This document shows positions 8,106 to 15,588 of a stretch of DNA of 64,000 nt, piece by piece. The DNA lies in contig NZ_CP044065.1 in the NCBI RefSeq assembly GCF_008693385.1, positions 2,232,001 to 2,296,000 of the forward strand. Reading direction: 5' to 3'. Each line of letters opens with the position of its first letter. Positions within the stretch are counted from its first letter, which is position 1. The position numbers were made by a program, and so were the translations under genes. A model generated the notes under the pieces. That model ran no database searches. It was not told the origin of the DNA and worked only from the letters and a program-made list of their open reading frames with translations. The stretch comes from Cupriavidus pauculus. GTDB lineage: Bacteria > Pseudomonadota > Gammaproteobacteria > Burkholderiales > Burkholderiaceae.

Positions 8106-10705
8106 CGCCGTCCTCCCGGCGACGCCGCCACGGTGGCGGTGGGTGTCGGCTCGCCGACCAGCGCCAGCTTGGCCTTCAGCACGGCCGGATCGAGGACCAT
8201 GCGCAGGTCATTGAGCGAGCGGCGCTGCAGATCGACCTCGGCCTGGATATCGTCGCGCACCTTGCTCCATTGCGAGATCTCGTCGGCCTTGAGTTGTGTG
8301 TAGATGCGCAGGCCCTGTCGCGCATCGGCCTGCGCGTCGGCAAGCAGCTTCGCCTGCGCGCGGAACTTCGGCGAGATGCCCGCCTCGAGCCGCTGCTCGC
8401 CGCCGATCAGGCCGTTGTTGCGATACTGGCGCCACGCGGTGGCCGCGCGGTTGAGCAACAGGTTCGCGCGGCGCAGCGCCGCCTCGCGGATCGCGTTCAC
8501 ATCGCCATCGATGGCGCGCACGTACCAGGCGTCGGCATCGGGGTCGAGCATCGCGTGCAGGCCCAGCAACTGGTCTTCGTAGCCGGCGGTGCCCCGCGCG
8601 CGCGGCAGCGCCGCGTATTGGTCGAGCACCTGCCGCTTGTGCGCGATGTCCTGCGCAAGCTCCTCGCGCCACGGCCCCGCCTCGATACGGCCGAGCGCGC
8701 CGAGCGCCGCCTCCCCTTCGCCGCGCGCCCACGCCTGCGTGGCGGCAACGTAGTGCTCGGCGATCGCCGCCTCGGGCAGCTTCTCCGCGGCGAGCTTGTC
8801 ATAGGCCGCGCGGAACGGCGGCGTGCTGAAGTGAACGGCCGCCATCTGCGCGGTCAGCGGGCCGAGCATCCGGTTGCGCAGCGCCTGGATCAGCGCGATG
8901 TATTGCCTGAGGTCCGCTTCGGTCGCATCGAGCCCGGCCAGGCGTGGATACTTGTCGCGGTACTCGGCCAGCATCGATTGCAGCGCTTCGGGCTGCTCGC
9001 GCCCCAGTTCGGTGGCGATCGACGCATTGAGCCGCTCGATCGCGGCCAGATACACGGCATCGTCGTTCTGCAGCTTGCGCAATGCGCTGAGCGTCCCCGC
9101 ATAGGTCTCGGCGAACACGGGCACGGTGTTCGCGATGCGGTCGAGCGCGCGCTGGTGCGCCTTGGCATCCTGCTCCCAGTGCGCGAGCAGCTTGCGGATA
9201 TCGCCCTCGTCGCGGTAGAGCCGGATGCGCGCATCGTCGCCGCCGCGCTCGGCCGCAAAGCGGCTGACGCTGCCGACCCACGCAAGCTCGTCGATCAATG
9301 CGCGGGCATCGGTGTTGTGCTGGCTCGTGCCGCGCATATGCGCGAGCGCGGTCTCGGCGCCGACGAAGTCTTTCGCACGCAGCTTGCCGACCCATCCCGG
9401 CACGTAGGCGTCGAGCATCGCCTCGGTACCGATGGCCTGATACGTCGGATCGCTCGGATGCCGCGCGAGGTATTCGTCGGCCACTTCCGCCGCGCGCGCG
9501 TACTGGTGCTCCGCCATCAGCCGCTCGAGCGAGCGATCCGGCGCGCTGCGCCAGTAGAGGCTGCCGCCGACCAGCACCGCGGCGATGAGCACGGCCACGG
9601 TCCATCGCATGGCCCGCGCGACCTGGGCGCGATCGCGCAGCCCGAACGTGCGGGCGATCTCCGCGCACATCAGCGCGGTGCGTCCACGCTTGCGCGCAAC
9701 GGGCGCATGCGCGCCCTGCGCGGCGTGGCTCGCGTCCGGCATCGGCTCGAGGTTCACCTCGTCTTCCTGCTTCGCCGCGTAGTCGACGCAGAAGATATCG
9801 AGGAACGAGTCGGCGGCCCCGACGAACGTGGTCTTGTCGGCATCCTCGTCGACGTCGGGCACCAGTGCGGCCGGGGCATTGCCGGCAGGCGCCACTACCG
9901 CGGGGCGATCGGCCTGCAGCGACCGCGTTGCGGTGGCATCGCCGTCCGAGTGGTCCTCGATATCGAGCCGGTAGACGAAGTGGGTGCCGCCGAAGGCGAG
10001 CACGTCGCCGGCCTCCACGCGCACCGCGTGATCGCCGAGCCGCGCGCCATTGACGAACGTGCCGTTGGTGCTGCCCAGATCCTCGATCCACGGCGCCCCG
10101 CCCTTCAGGTACAAATGCGCATGCCGCCGCGACAGGTAGTTGACCTGATGGGGATAGGCGTCGCGATAGCGCTCGAACGTATCGTCGGCCTTGCTGACGA
10201 GAAACGGAAACCCCGTGATGACGATGGGCTGCAGCCCGATGTCCTGGCGCATCGGCGTCAGCGCGACGACAAGGCCGCTCTGCTGCACGGGCGCGCGCGG
10301 ATAGAGCTTCACGCGATACGACAGCTCCGCGCCAAAGCTCAGTTCGTCGCCATCGCGCAATGCGGCCGGCTGCTGCGCGACCGCGGCACCATTCACGTGC
10401 GTGCCGTTCTTGCTTCCGAGATCGGCGACATACACGGCACCGTCTTCCGAGAAGATGCGCGCGTGCCGGCGGGACAGCACCGCGGTGGCATCCGCCGGAT
10501 ACGCCGCGAACGGCGCCTCGCCCCGGCCGATCGCGAACAGGTCCTCGCCGATGCGAATCTCGCCGAGATCGGGCCGCGACAGCGGCATCAGCAGGATGTC
10601 GAACGCGTGGCCGAAGGTTCGATCGTAGGTACGATCGGCGGTCCGATCGAGAGACTGATCCACCTTTGCCGGCACGTCCATGATCAGGGCATCGTCGCGC
10701 GTCAT
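8102..10705 (-). CDS. Membrane protein with two FHA domains and a large periplasmic part
   Basis: An 867-residue protein from the ATG at 10705 (GGA just upstream; a start at 10744 would add 13 residues). FHA domain 1 is about 47-122 (LSRRHARIF, GSKNGTHVNG) and FHA domain 2 about 167-247 (LSRRHAHLY, GSTNGTFVNG); both keep the Arg, Ser-Arg-Arg-His and Asn residues used to bind phosphothreonine. An acidic linker with DKTTFVG follows, then one membrane segment (about 367-384) and a helical extracytoplasmic region of about 480 residues with no recognised fold. It may carry a phosphorylation signal from the kinase (15589-17769) to the export complex. FHA proteins play such a role in type VI secretion; the parallel is inferred. 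It sits between the OMF and HlyD genes of the operon. Confidence 0.88.
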   Translation of the reverse strand: MTRDDALIMDVPAKVDQSLDRTADRTYDRTFGHAFDILLMPLSRPDLGEIRIGEDLFAIGRGEAPFAAYPADATAVLSRRHARIFSEDGAVYVADLGSKNGTHVNGAAVAQQPAALRDGDELSFGAELSYRVKLYPRAPVQQSGLVVALTPMRQDIGLQPIVITGFPFLVSKADDTFERYRDAYPHQVNYLSRRHAHLYLKGGAPWIEDLGSTNGTFVNGARLGDHAVRVEAGDVLAFGGTHFVYRLDIEDHSDGDATATRSLQADRPAVVAPAGNAPAALVPDVDEDADKTTFVGAADSFLDIFCVDYAAKQEDEVNLEPMPDASHAAQGAHAPVARKRGRTALMCAEIARTFGLRDRAQVARAMRWTVAVLIAAVLVGGSLYWRSAPDRSLERLMAEHQYARAAEVADEYLARHPSDPTYQAIGTEAMLDAYVPGWVGKLRAKDFVGAETALAHMRGTSQHNTDARALIDELAWVGSVSRFAAERGGDDARIRLYRDEGDIRKLLAHWEQDAKAHQRALDRIANTVPVFAETYAGTLSALRKLQNDDAVYLAAIERLNASIATELGREQPEALQSMLAEYRDKYPRLAGLDATEADLRQYIALIQALRNRMLGPLTAQMAAVHFSTPPFRAAYDKLAAEKLPEAAIAEHYVAATQAWARGEGEAALGALGRIEAGPWREELAQDIAHKRQVLDQYAALPRARGTAGYEDQLLGLHAMLDPDADAWYVRAIDGDVNAIREAALRRANLLLNRAATAWRQYRNNGLIGGEQRLEAGISPKFRAQAKLLADAQADARQGLRIYTQLKADEISQWSKVRDDIQAEVDLQRRSLNDLRMVLDPAVLKAKLALVGEPTPTATVAASPGGRR

Positions 10706-10821
10706 GTTTCCAGACAACCAACAGTCGGACTGGTCAGGCCGCACGCACGCGAGCGGCGCGAGGGACGGGATGTCACGAGTAAGAACATAGTAGGCGACGC
10801 TTCGGATGAGTCAATCGGCCT

Positions 10822-10841
10822 CTGCGCGCGCTGGCGCGCAG
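10822..10841 (-). other. Hairpin between the TolC-like and FHA genes
   Basis: CTGCGCGC and GCGCGCAG (8 bp) pair around a GCTG loop in the 156-bp gap between the outer-membrane factor and FHA genes. There is no U-tract, so it is more likely an RNA-processing or stability element than a terminator. Confidence 0.35.
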
Positions 10842-10861
10842 TGGTGCCCGCCCTGGTGCCC

Positions 10862-12310
10862 TCATTGCGGCGCGCCGACGATCGTGCTGACCGGGCTCTC
10901 CGCGGGAGCATTGCGTACCTGCTCGGCGGGCCACCCGCCCCCGAGTGCCTTGTAGAGCGTGACGGTGTCCGAAAGAATCTGTTGGTGAACTTCCAACAGC
11001 GCGAGTTGCGCGGTCAGCAGCGAACGCTCGGTCTCGAAGACCTCCAGCTGCGTGACCAATCCCTCCTTCAGCTGTGCCTCGATCTGGGCCGAGACCACGC
11101 GCAGCTGATCCACCTGCTGCTGGAGCTCCACACGCTGCTTCTTGTGCGCATCGACGTTGACGAGCGCGTTCTCCACTTCTTCGAACGCCGTCATCACGGT
11201 GCGGCCGTATTCGTTCTCCGCCACACCGATGCCCGCCTCGGTGGTCTTGACGCGCGCGCGCACGTTCGGGTCGAGCATCGGCAGGTTGATGCTGGGCATG
11301 AAGCCGAACGTGAACGACTTGAGCAGGTCCGACAGCGCGAAGCTCGCGGTGCCGCCTCGCGCGGTCAGGCTCACGCTCGGCAACTGCGCGAGCCGCGCCT
11401 GGCCCACGATGTTGTACGCGGACAGCACGCGATATTCGGCCGCAACGATATCGGGCCGGCGCGCGAGCAGCTGCGACGGCAGCCCCGCGGGCACCACGGG
11501 CAACTTCACGCGGTCCTGCAGGCGGCCGACGGGCACCTTGAGTTCGCCGGCCGGCACACCGACCAGCGTGGCCAGCGCATTCTCCGCCACGTTGCGCGAA
11601 CGGCGCAGTTCGATCAGGTCCTTCGTCAGCCGGTTGATTTCGGCCTGCTGCTGCATCACGCGGATCTGCGGCACGAGGCCGTTCGCATACATCGCCTTGT
11701 ACGTGGCGAGGATCTCGCCATTGCGGGCGACGGTGCGCGACTGCTGATCGACCTGTTCGTCGAACTGCAGAATCTGAAAATACGTGATGGACACCGCGGA
11801 GACCAGCGTCAGGTAACCCGCGCGCCAATCGGCTTCCGTCGCGCGGAACTCGGCGGTCTGGGCCTGCACGCCCTTCTCCACTTTGCCCCACACGTCGATG
11901 TCCCAGTTGACCTGCGCGCCGAGGTTGTACGTGCGCGTCAGCGCCTGGCCCGTGGTCTTCTCGAAGCTCGCGCCCGCGCCGATATCGAATACCGGCAGCG
12001 CCCCCGCGCGCGCTTCGCTGATCTGTGCATTCGCCACGCGGATGCGCGCGGCCAGCACCTTGATGTCGTAGTTGCCCGCCAGCGCCCGCGTGACCAGCCC
12101 GTCGAGGTAGGGGTCCTGAAAGCCCTGCCACCAGTTCGGCACGATGGTCTCGTCCGGCGATACCGTCACCACGTCGTCGCGCGACCACGCGGCCTTGGCC
12201 GGCGTTTCCGGACGCTTGTACTCGGGCGGCCGGAAGTCCGCGCAACCCGCGACGGCAAGCACCGTCATCGCGGCCAGCAGGGAATGAGCGGAACGGGAAA
12301 CGTAGGACAC
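10862..12310 (-). CDS. NodT/TolC-family outer-membrane efflux lipoprotein
   Basis: A 482-residue outer-membrane factor. A GTG start at 12310 is chosen because AGGAGG lies just upstream and it begins a lipoprotein signal (VSYVSRSAHSLLAAM, then VLAVAGC). The longer reading from 12403 runs back into the terminator of the previous gene. The mature protein has the two OEP repeats of the family (PNWWQGFQDPYLDGLV; ADIVAAEYRVLSAYNIVGQARL) and the long helices of the periplasmic tunnel. With the HlyD adaptor and C39 exporter it completes a tripartite channel across both membranes. It is the first gene of the export operon and lies 189 bp downstream of peptide gene 2 on the same strand. Confidence 0.93.
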   Translation of the reverse strand: MSYVSRSAHSLLAAMTVLAVAGCADFRPPEYKRPETPAKAAWSRDDVVTVSPDETIVPNWWQGFQDPYLDGLVTRALAGNYDIKVLAARIRVANAQISEARAGALPVFDIGAGASFEKTTGQALTRTYNLGAQVNWDIDVWGKVEKGVQAQTAEFRATEADWRAGYLTLVSAVSITYFQILQFDEQVDQQSRTVARNGEILATYKAMYANGLVPQIRVMQQQAEINRLTKDLIELRRSRNVAENALATLVGVPAGELKVPVGRLQDRVKLPVVPAGLPSQLLARRPDIVAAEYRVLSAYNIVGQARLAQLPSVSLTARGGTASFALSDLLKSFTFGFMPSINLPMLDPNVRARVKTTEAGIGVAENEYGRTVMTAFEEVENALVNVDAHKKQRVELQQQVDQLRVVSAQIEAQLKEGLVTQLEVFETERSLLTAQLALLEVHQQILSDTVTLYKALGGGWPAEQVRNAPAESPVSTIVGAPQ

Positions 12311-12401
12311 GATGTCCTCCTGGGCAGAGCAGGGCCGGCGCGCAAACGCGTCCCGGCAATCTGTATTGTGGTTCGGCAAAACGGGATGGGAGGCGCCAGA
12401 C

Positions 12402-12434
12402 AAAAAAATTGCCGGGGCGGAGGTGTCCCCGGCA
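12402..12434 (-). terminator. Rho-independent terminator after peptide gene 2
   Basis: On the minus strand TGCCGGGG pairs with CCCCGGCA (8 bp) across a 9-nt loop and is followed by a run of A/T ending in seven U. It lies 66 bp after the stop of peptide gene 2 and about 90 bp before the TolC-like gene. Partial read-through would give much peptide mRNA and less exporter mRNA. Confidence 0.85.
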
Positions 12435-12499
12435 TCAAGCTCCCCGTGCGGTGTTGACTTCGATACCGCCTCTTTCCTGGCAGATGCGCTTGCGGCGGA

Positions 12500-12775
12500 T
12501 CAGCGATACACCGTGTTGCTGGCGTTCTGGTTCGTGTTCACGGTGTTCGACAGATGGTCCTGGAACGCGGAACCGTTGGCGAACATGTTGTTCACTTCCT
12601 GCATCTGCTGGTTCGACTGCGTGATCTTGGTCGTCGAGTCGAAGGACAGCTTCACCGGGTGGTACACCGAGGTGATCGGCGCCCAGTTGAAGCCCGTGCC
12701 GCCGCGAACGGCTTGCATGCCCTTGGCGTCGAGAGTTTCGGTAACGGACAGGTCGGTGATGGTCAGCGTGGTCAT
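12500..12775 (-). CDS. Double-glycine-leader exported peptide 2
   Basis: A 91-residue precursor. The leader (MTTLTITDLSVTETLD, ending AVRGG at about 26) is identical in protein sequence to that of the peptide at 18123. The core of about 65 residues begins TGFNWAPITSVYHPVKLSFD and has an Asn/Gln-rich stretch (TQSNQQMQEVNNMFANGSAF) with no cysteine. The ATG follows AAGGAG at optimal distance. It has its own sigma-54-like promoter at 12857-12871 and terminator at 12402-12434, just upstream of the export operon, the usual place for a cargo gene. The core is clearly homologous to peptide 3 (shared VKLSFD, TTKI, QSNQQMQEVN, MFANGSAFQ). The function of the released core is unknown. Confidence 0.88.
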   Translation of the reverse strand: MTTLTITDLSVTETLDAKGMQAVRGGTGFNWAPITSVYHPVKLSFDSTTKITQSNQQMQEVNNMFANGSAFQDHLSNTVNTNQNASNTVYR

Positions 12776-12872
12776 GGCAGTTCTCCTTGAGAGATTTGGG
12801 TGCTACGTGGTTTCAGGTTTGAGCATCGGGTTGGTGTCGCGCTCGGTCCTGATATCGCAGCAAGCGTGCCAG
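12698..12872 (-). repeat. 175-bp inverted repeat, copy A (promoter, UTR and leader)
   Basis: This segment is the near-identical reverse of 18026-18200: two mismatches in 175 bp by eye. It spans the -24/-12 promoter, the whole 5' UTR, the ribosome site and the leader codons through VRGG, and stops exactly where the peptide cores begin to differ. That points to recent duplication or gene conversion of an expression and export cassette. Confidence 0.93.
12857..12871 (-). promoter_or_regulatory. Sigma-54-like promoter of peptide gene 2
   Basis: Minus strand TGGCAC-GCTTG-CTGC. The GG and GC dinucleotides are present with the exact sigma-54 spacing and the -24 box is perfect; the -12 box is CTGC instead of TTGC. 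It ends 81 bp upstream of the ATG at 12775. Confidence 0.75.
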
Positions 12873-12900
12873 CCTGCGTGCCATGCGGTCGAATTGCCTG

Positions 12901-12913
12901 CAATGCCTTGAAA
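12901..12913 (-). promoter_or_regulatory. IHF-like site
   Basis: Minus strand TTTCAAGGCATTG fits the IHF consensus WATCAA-N4-TTR with one mismatch, 29 bp upstream of the -24 box. A 16-bp block including it is identical at the same distance before the promoter at 18027, although the flanking bases differ, so it looks selectively conserved. Confidence 0.5.
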
Positions 12914-13003
12914 ATACGGGGGATTCGAGATGCGGTCCGCGAGCGATGCGTGGCGGACCCGATGGGCGAGTGGTGGGCGCGTCCCGACAGTTGCGCCGCA
13001 TGG

Positions 13004-13022
13004 TGTTGGCGAACGCCCGACA
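13004..13022 (-). promoter_or_regulatory. Candidate activator-binding dyad (UAS) before peptide gene 2
   Basis: TGTTGG-N7-CCGACA (plus-strand reading), a near-perfect inverted repeat 132 bp upstream of the -24 box. It lies just after the stop codon of the DUF4399 gene. A further CCGACA half-site lies at 12984-12989. The distance fits enhancer-binding proteins. Confidence 0.5.
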
Positions 13023-13026
13023 ACCG

Positions 13027-13563
13027 TCAACGCACGTAGATCGTGATCTTCTTCGAGTAGACCGGCGGTGTGGTGGGGACGTGCTTCTCGTCGCCCATGA
13101 GCAGCTGCAGCGTGTGCTTGCCGGGCGGCAGTTCGATCGTGGTCTCGGTCTCGCCCGCGCCGAAGTGCAGGTGGTTGCGATCGTTCGGAATTTCCTTGTC
13201 GAGCGGCGGCAGGTCGACGTCGATCAGCAGGTGATGGTGGCCCGTGTTCGGAAACTTGACGTCTTTCGGCGCCACGCCCATGTTGCGCAGCCCGAACCAG
13301 ACCTTGATCGGCTTGCCCGCGGGAAAGGTCTGATGATCGTTCGGGTAACCGATATAGAGATAGGCATTCGGTGGCGCCGCCGTGGTACCCCCGGTCCTGG
13401 GCGCGCTGTCTTGCGCGGATTTGCCCGCCGACTTGCTCATCGCGCCATGCGGGGCACTGCTCTGCGCGAAGGCGAGCCCGACGGAGGCACCCAGTGCGAC
13501 GACGAACGTCAGCGTCAATACGGCAACGAGCGTGGATGAAACGTGATCGGTCGACTTGGTCAT
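13027..13563 (-). CDS. Secreted DUF4399-domain protein (downstream copy)
   Basis: A 178-residue exported protein. The ATG at 13563 is chosen for its GGGGAG ribosome site; an upstream in-frame start at 13662 lies inside the previous gene. An N-terminal hydrophobic segment (about 10-33, ending FAQS) looks like a Sec signal. The C-terminal 100 residues are a DUF4399 domain (GYPNDHQTFPAG, GHHHLLIDV, PNDRNHLHFGAGETE, GKHTLQLLMGD). The His-rich GHHHLL and NHLHFG motifs could bind metal, but no activity is established for the family. It follows its paralogue by 31 bp in the same orientation and reads towards peptide gene 2. Its role in the island is unknown. Confidence 0.85.
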   Translation of the reverse strand: MTKSTDHVSSTLVAVLTLTFVVALGASVGLAFAQSSAPHGAMSKSAGKSAQDSAPRTGGTTAAPPNAYLYIGYPNDHQTFPAGKPIKVWFGLRNMGVAPKDVKFPNTGHHHLLIDVDLPPLDKEIPNDRNHLHFGAGETETTIELPPGKHTLQLLMGDEKHVPTTPPVYSKKITIYVR

Positions 13564-13594
13564 GGCGTGACTCCCCAACGCGCACCTTGGTGCG

Positions 13595-14020
13595 CTACCG
13601 CACGGTGATCGTGATCTTCTTCGAGTAAATCGGTGGCTCGAACGGTATGTGCTTGCTGTCACCCATCAACAGCTGCAGCGTGTGCTTGCCGGGCGGCAGT
13701 TCGATGCGCGCATCGGTCTCGCCCGCACCGAAGTGCAGATGGTTGCGATCGTTGGGAATTTCCTTGTCCATCGGCGGCAGCTCCACGTCGATGAGCAGGT
13801 GATGGTGGCCGCAGTTGGGCCGCTCGATGCCCTTGGGGCAGACGCCCATGCCCTTCAGGCCCATGCGCACCCAGAGCTTGCCGCCATCGATCACGGTGCC
13901 GTCGGCGGGCCAGATGATGTACGCCTCGGCATTGGCCGGCGCGGGTGTCGGTGTGGAAAGCGAGGGGATGACGGCCAGCAGCGATGCTGCCAGCGCGTGG
14001 CGCAGGAATCGTCGGGACAT
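13595..14020 (-). CDS. Secreted DUF4399-domain protein (upstream copy)
   Basis: A 141-residue exported protein. The ATG at 14020 follows GGGAGGAG and begins a clear signal peptide (MSRRFLRHALAASLLAVIPSL, cleavage near PANA). The mature part is one DUF4399 domain (GHHHLLIDVELPPMDKEIP, NHLHFGAGETD, GKHTLQLLMGD), very close to the neighbouring copy in its last 90 residues. It differs by a Cys pair (VCPKG, PNCGHH) absent from the other copy, perhaps a disulphide. The pair looks like a tandem duplication. It is divergent from the FGE-fold gene, with about 195 bp between starts. Function unknown. Confidence 0.86.
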   Translation of the reverse strand: MSRRFLRHALAASLLAVIPSLSTPTPAPANAEAYIIWPADGTVIDGGKLWVRMGLKGMGVCPKGIERPNCGHHHLLIDVELPPMDKEIPNDRNHLHFGAGETDARIELPPGKHTLQLLMGDSKHIPFEPPIYSKKITITVR

Positions 14021-14215
14021 ACACGCTCCTCCCAGTCGTTTTCTTGGTGGACGTTGTGACGCGGCGCGCTCGTCGACGTGCACTACAGCGTAGGACGGAT
14101 GCCATGAAAAAGCGAACCCGTCACGCGGGCTACGGGCGCTGACCGCTGTGCTATCTTGAAACGAGCCGTATGCAGGTCACGGCGGCTTCACAGCAGACTC
14201 AACGGAGCCTTCGAC

Positions 14216-15577
14216 ATGTGGCGGAAAACGCTTGTGGTGCTCGGTCTGGGAATCGCGATGCTGCAGGGCGCGGAAGTGTTCGCGCCTCCGGCGGCGCATG
14301 CGGGGATCCTGCCGAAGGACAGTAACGAGCAGTACGAACTCTCGTTCTGGGACTCCGTCAAGAACAGCAATTACGCGAGCGACTACGAGGCCTATCTGAA
14401 GGCGTATCCGAATGGCCGCTTTGCCGCGCTCGCGAAGGCACGCATCGAGCGCATCCGCGCCGCGGCGCCGCCGGCCGCGGCAAAGAGCGATTCGAAGCCC
14501 GATTCCAAGGCCGATGCCAGACCGGACGCGAAACCATCCGCGGCGACGACGCCCACGCCCTCACCCTCCTCGCCCCCCTTATCCGCTTCGCCGCCTTCTA
14601 CCGCACCTTCCGCCCCTTCCGCACCCGCGGCACCGCCGGCCGCATCCCGCACACCGCCGCCCCCCCTCACCGCGACACCGGCCTCACCGCCCTCCCCCGC
14701 GCCATCGACGTCTTCCACGAGCACCGCGCGTACGCGCCCGGGTGGCAGCACCTCGTCCGGTGCCATCACGTACCCGAGCGAAGGCAAGCCGAGCGCCCCG
14801 GCCACCGCCGCCACAGCCGCGGCCGCCGCCGCTGCCACCGCGCCGGCCACCGCCGCCCGCGGTGGCGAACTGCGTGACTGTCCCACCTGCCCGGTGCTCA
14901 TCGCGCTGTCGCCGGGCGGCTTCACGATGGGCAGCAGCACGAGCGATCCCGCCGAACGGCCGCCGCATCACGTGAACATCGGGCAGCCGTTCGCGATCGG
15001 CAAGTACGAGGTCACGGTCGAGCAGTGGAATGCGTGCGCCGATGCCAGCGCCTGCCCGAAGATCGGCACCAACGGCAGCGAAGCGAAGAACGCGCCCATC
15101 CGCGACGTCAGCTGGGACGATGCGCAGCAGTACGTGGCATGGCTATCGAAGAGCACCGGCAAGAGCTACCGCCTGCCGACGGAAGCCGAATGGGAGTTCG
15201 CGGCGCGCGGCGGCACGAGCTCCGCCTACTGGTGGGGCGACCAGATGAAGAAGGGCAACGCCAACTGCAAGGACTGCGGCGACCCGTGGAGCCAGGAGGC
15301 ACCGGCCAGCGTCGGCTCGTTCGCGGCCAATCCGTACGGACTCCACGACATGAACGGCAGCGTCTGGGAGTGGGTCGGCGACTGCTGGCACAGCTCGTAC
15401 AAGGGCGCGCCCGCTGACGGCCGCGCGTGGGACGAGAACGGCTGCACCGCGCGCGTGATTCGCGGCGGCTCGTGGCGCGAAGGCGCGCCCTATATGGTCT
15501 CTTCCACGCGCTTCAAGTACAGCACGAGCGTGCGGCAGTCGCAGAATGGCTTCCGCGTGGCGCGCGACATGAAGTAG
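14216..15577 (+). CDS. Secreted protein with an FGE/sulfatase-modifying-factor fold
   Basis: A 453-residue exported protein. The ATG at 14216 follows ACGGAG; an earlier TTG in frame is less likely. After a signal peptide (cleavage near AAHAG) comes a short helical module ([33 protein letters not shown]), a linker of about 130 residues rich in Pro, Ala and Ser, then a formylglycine-generating-enzyme-type domain of about 220 residues ([58 protein letters not shown]). The cysteine that follows RGGS in active aerobic FGEs is absent ([11 protein letters not shown]), so it probably binds or senses rather than oxidises cysteine. Its stop is 11 bp from the stop of the convergent kinase gene. Confidence 0.88.
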   Translation: MWRKTLVVLGLGIAMLQGAEVFAPPAAHAGILPKDSNEQYELSFWDSVKNSNYASDYEAYLKAYPNGRFAALAKARIERIRAAAPPAAAKSDSKPDSKADARPDAKPSAATTPTPSPSSPPLSASPPSTAPSAPSAPAAPPAASRTPPPPLTATPASPPSPAPSTSSTSTARTRPGGSTSSGAITYPSEGKPSAPATAATAAAAAAATAPATAARGGELRDCPTCPVLIALSPGGFTMGSSTSDPAERPPHHVNIGQPFAIGKYEVTVEQWNACADASACPKIGTNGSEAKNAPIRDVSWDDAQQYVAWLSKSTGKSYRLPTEAEWEFAARGGTSSAYWWGDQMKKGNANCKDCGDPWSQEAPASVGSFAANPYGLHDMNGSVWEWVGDCWHSSYKGAPADGRAWDENGCTARVIRGGSWREGAPYMVSSTRFKYSTSVRQSQNGFRVARDMK

Positions 15578-15588
15578 CGGGCCGCTCT

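Noticed and set aside
8270..12457. 1395-codon plus-strand open frame over the FHA and TolC-like genes
   Set aside because: It spans two well-supported minus-strand genes and their spacer, and its composition is that of an antisense shadow.
14216..15577. Active formylglycine-generating enzyme for a sulfatase
   Set aside because: The cysteine expected after RGGS is missing and no sulfatase gene is in the window.
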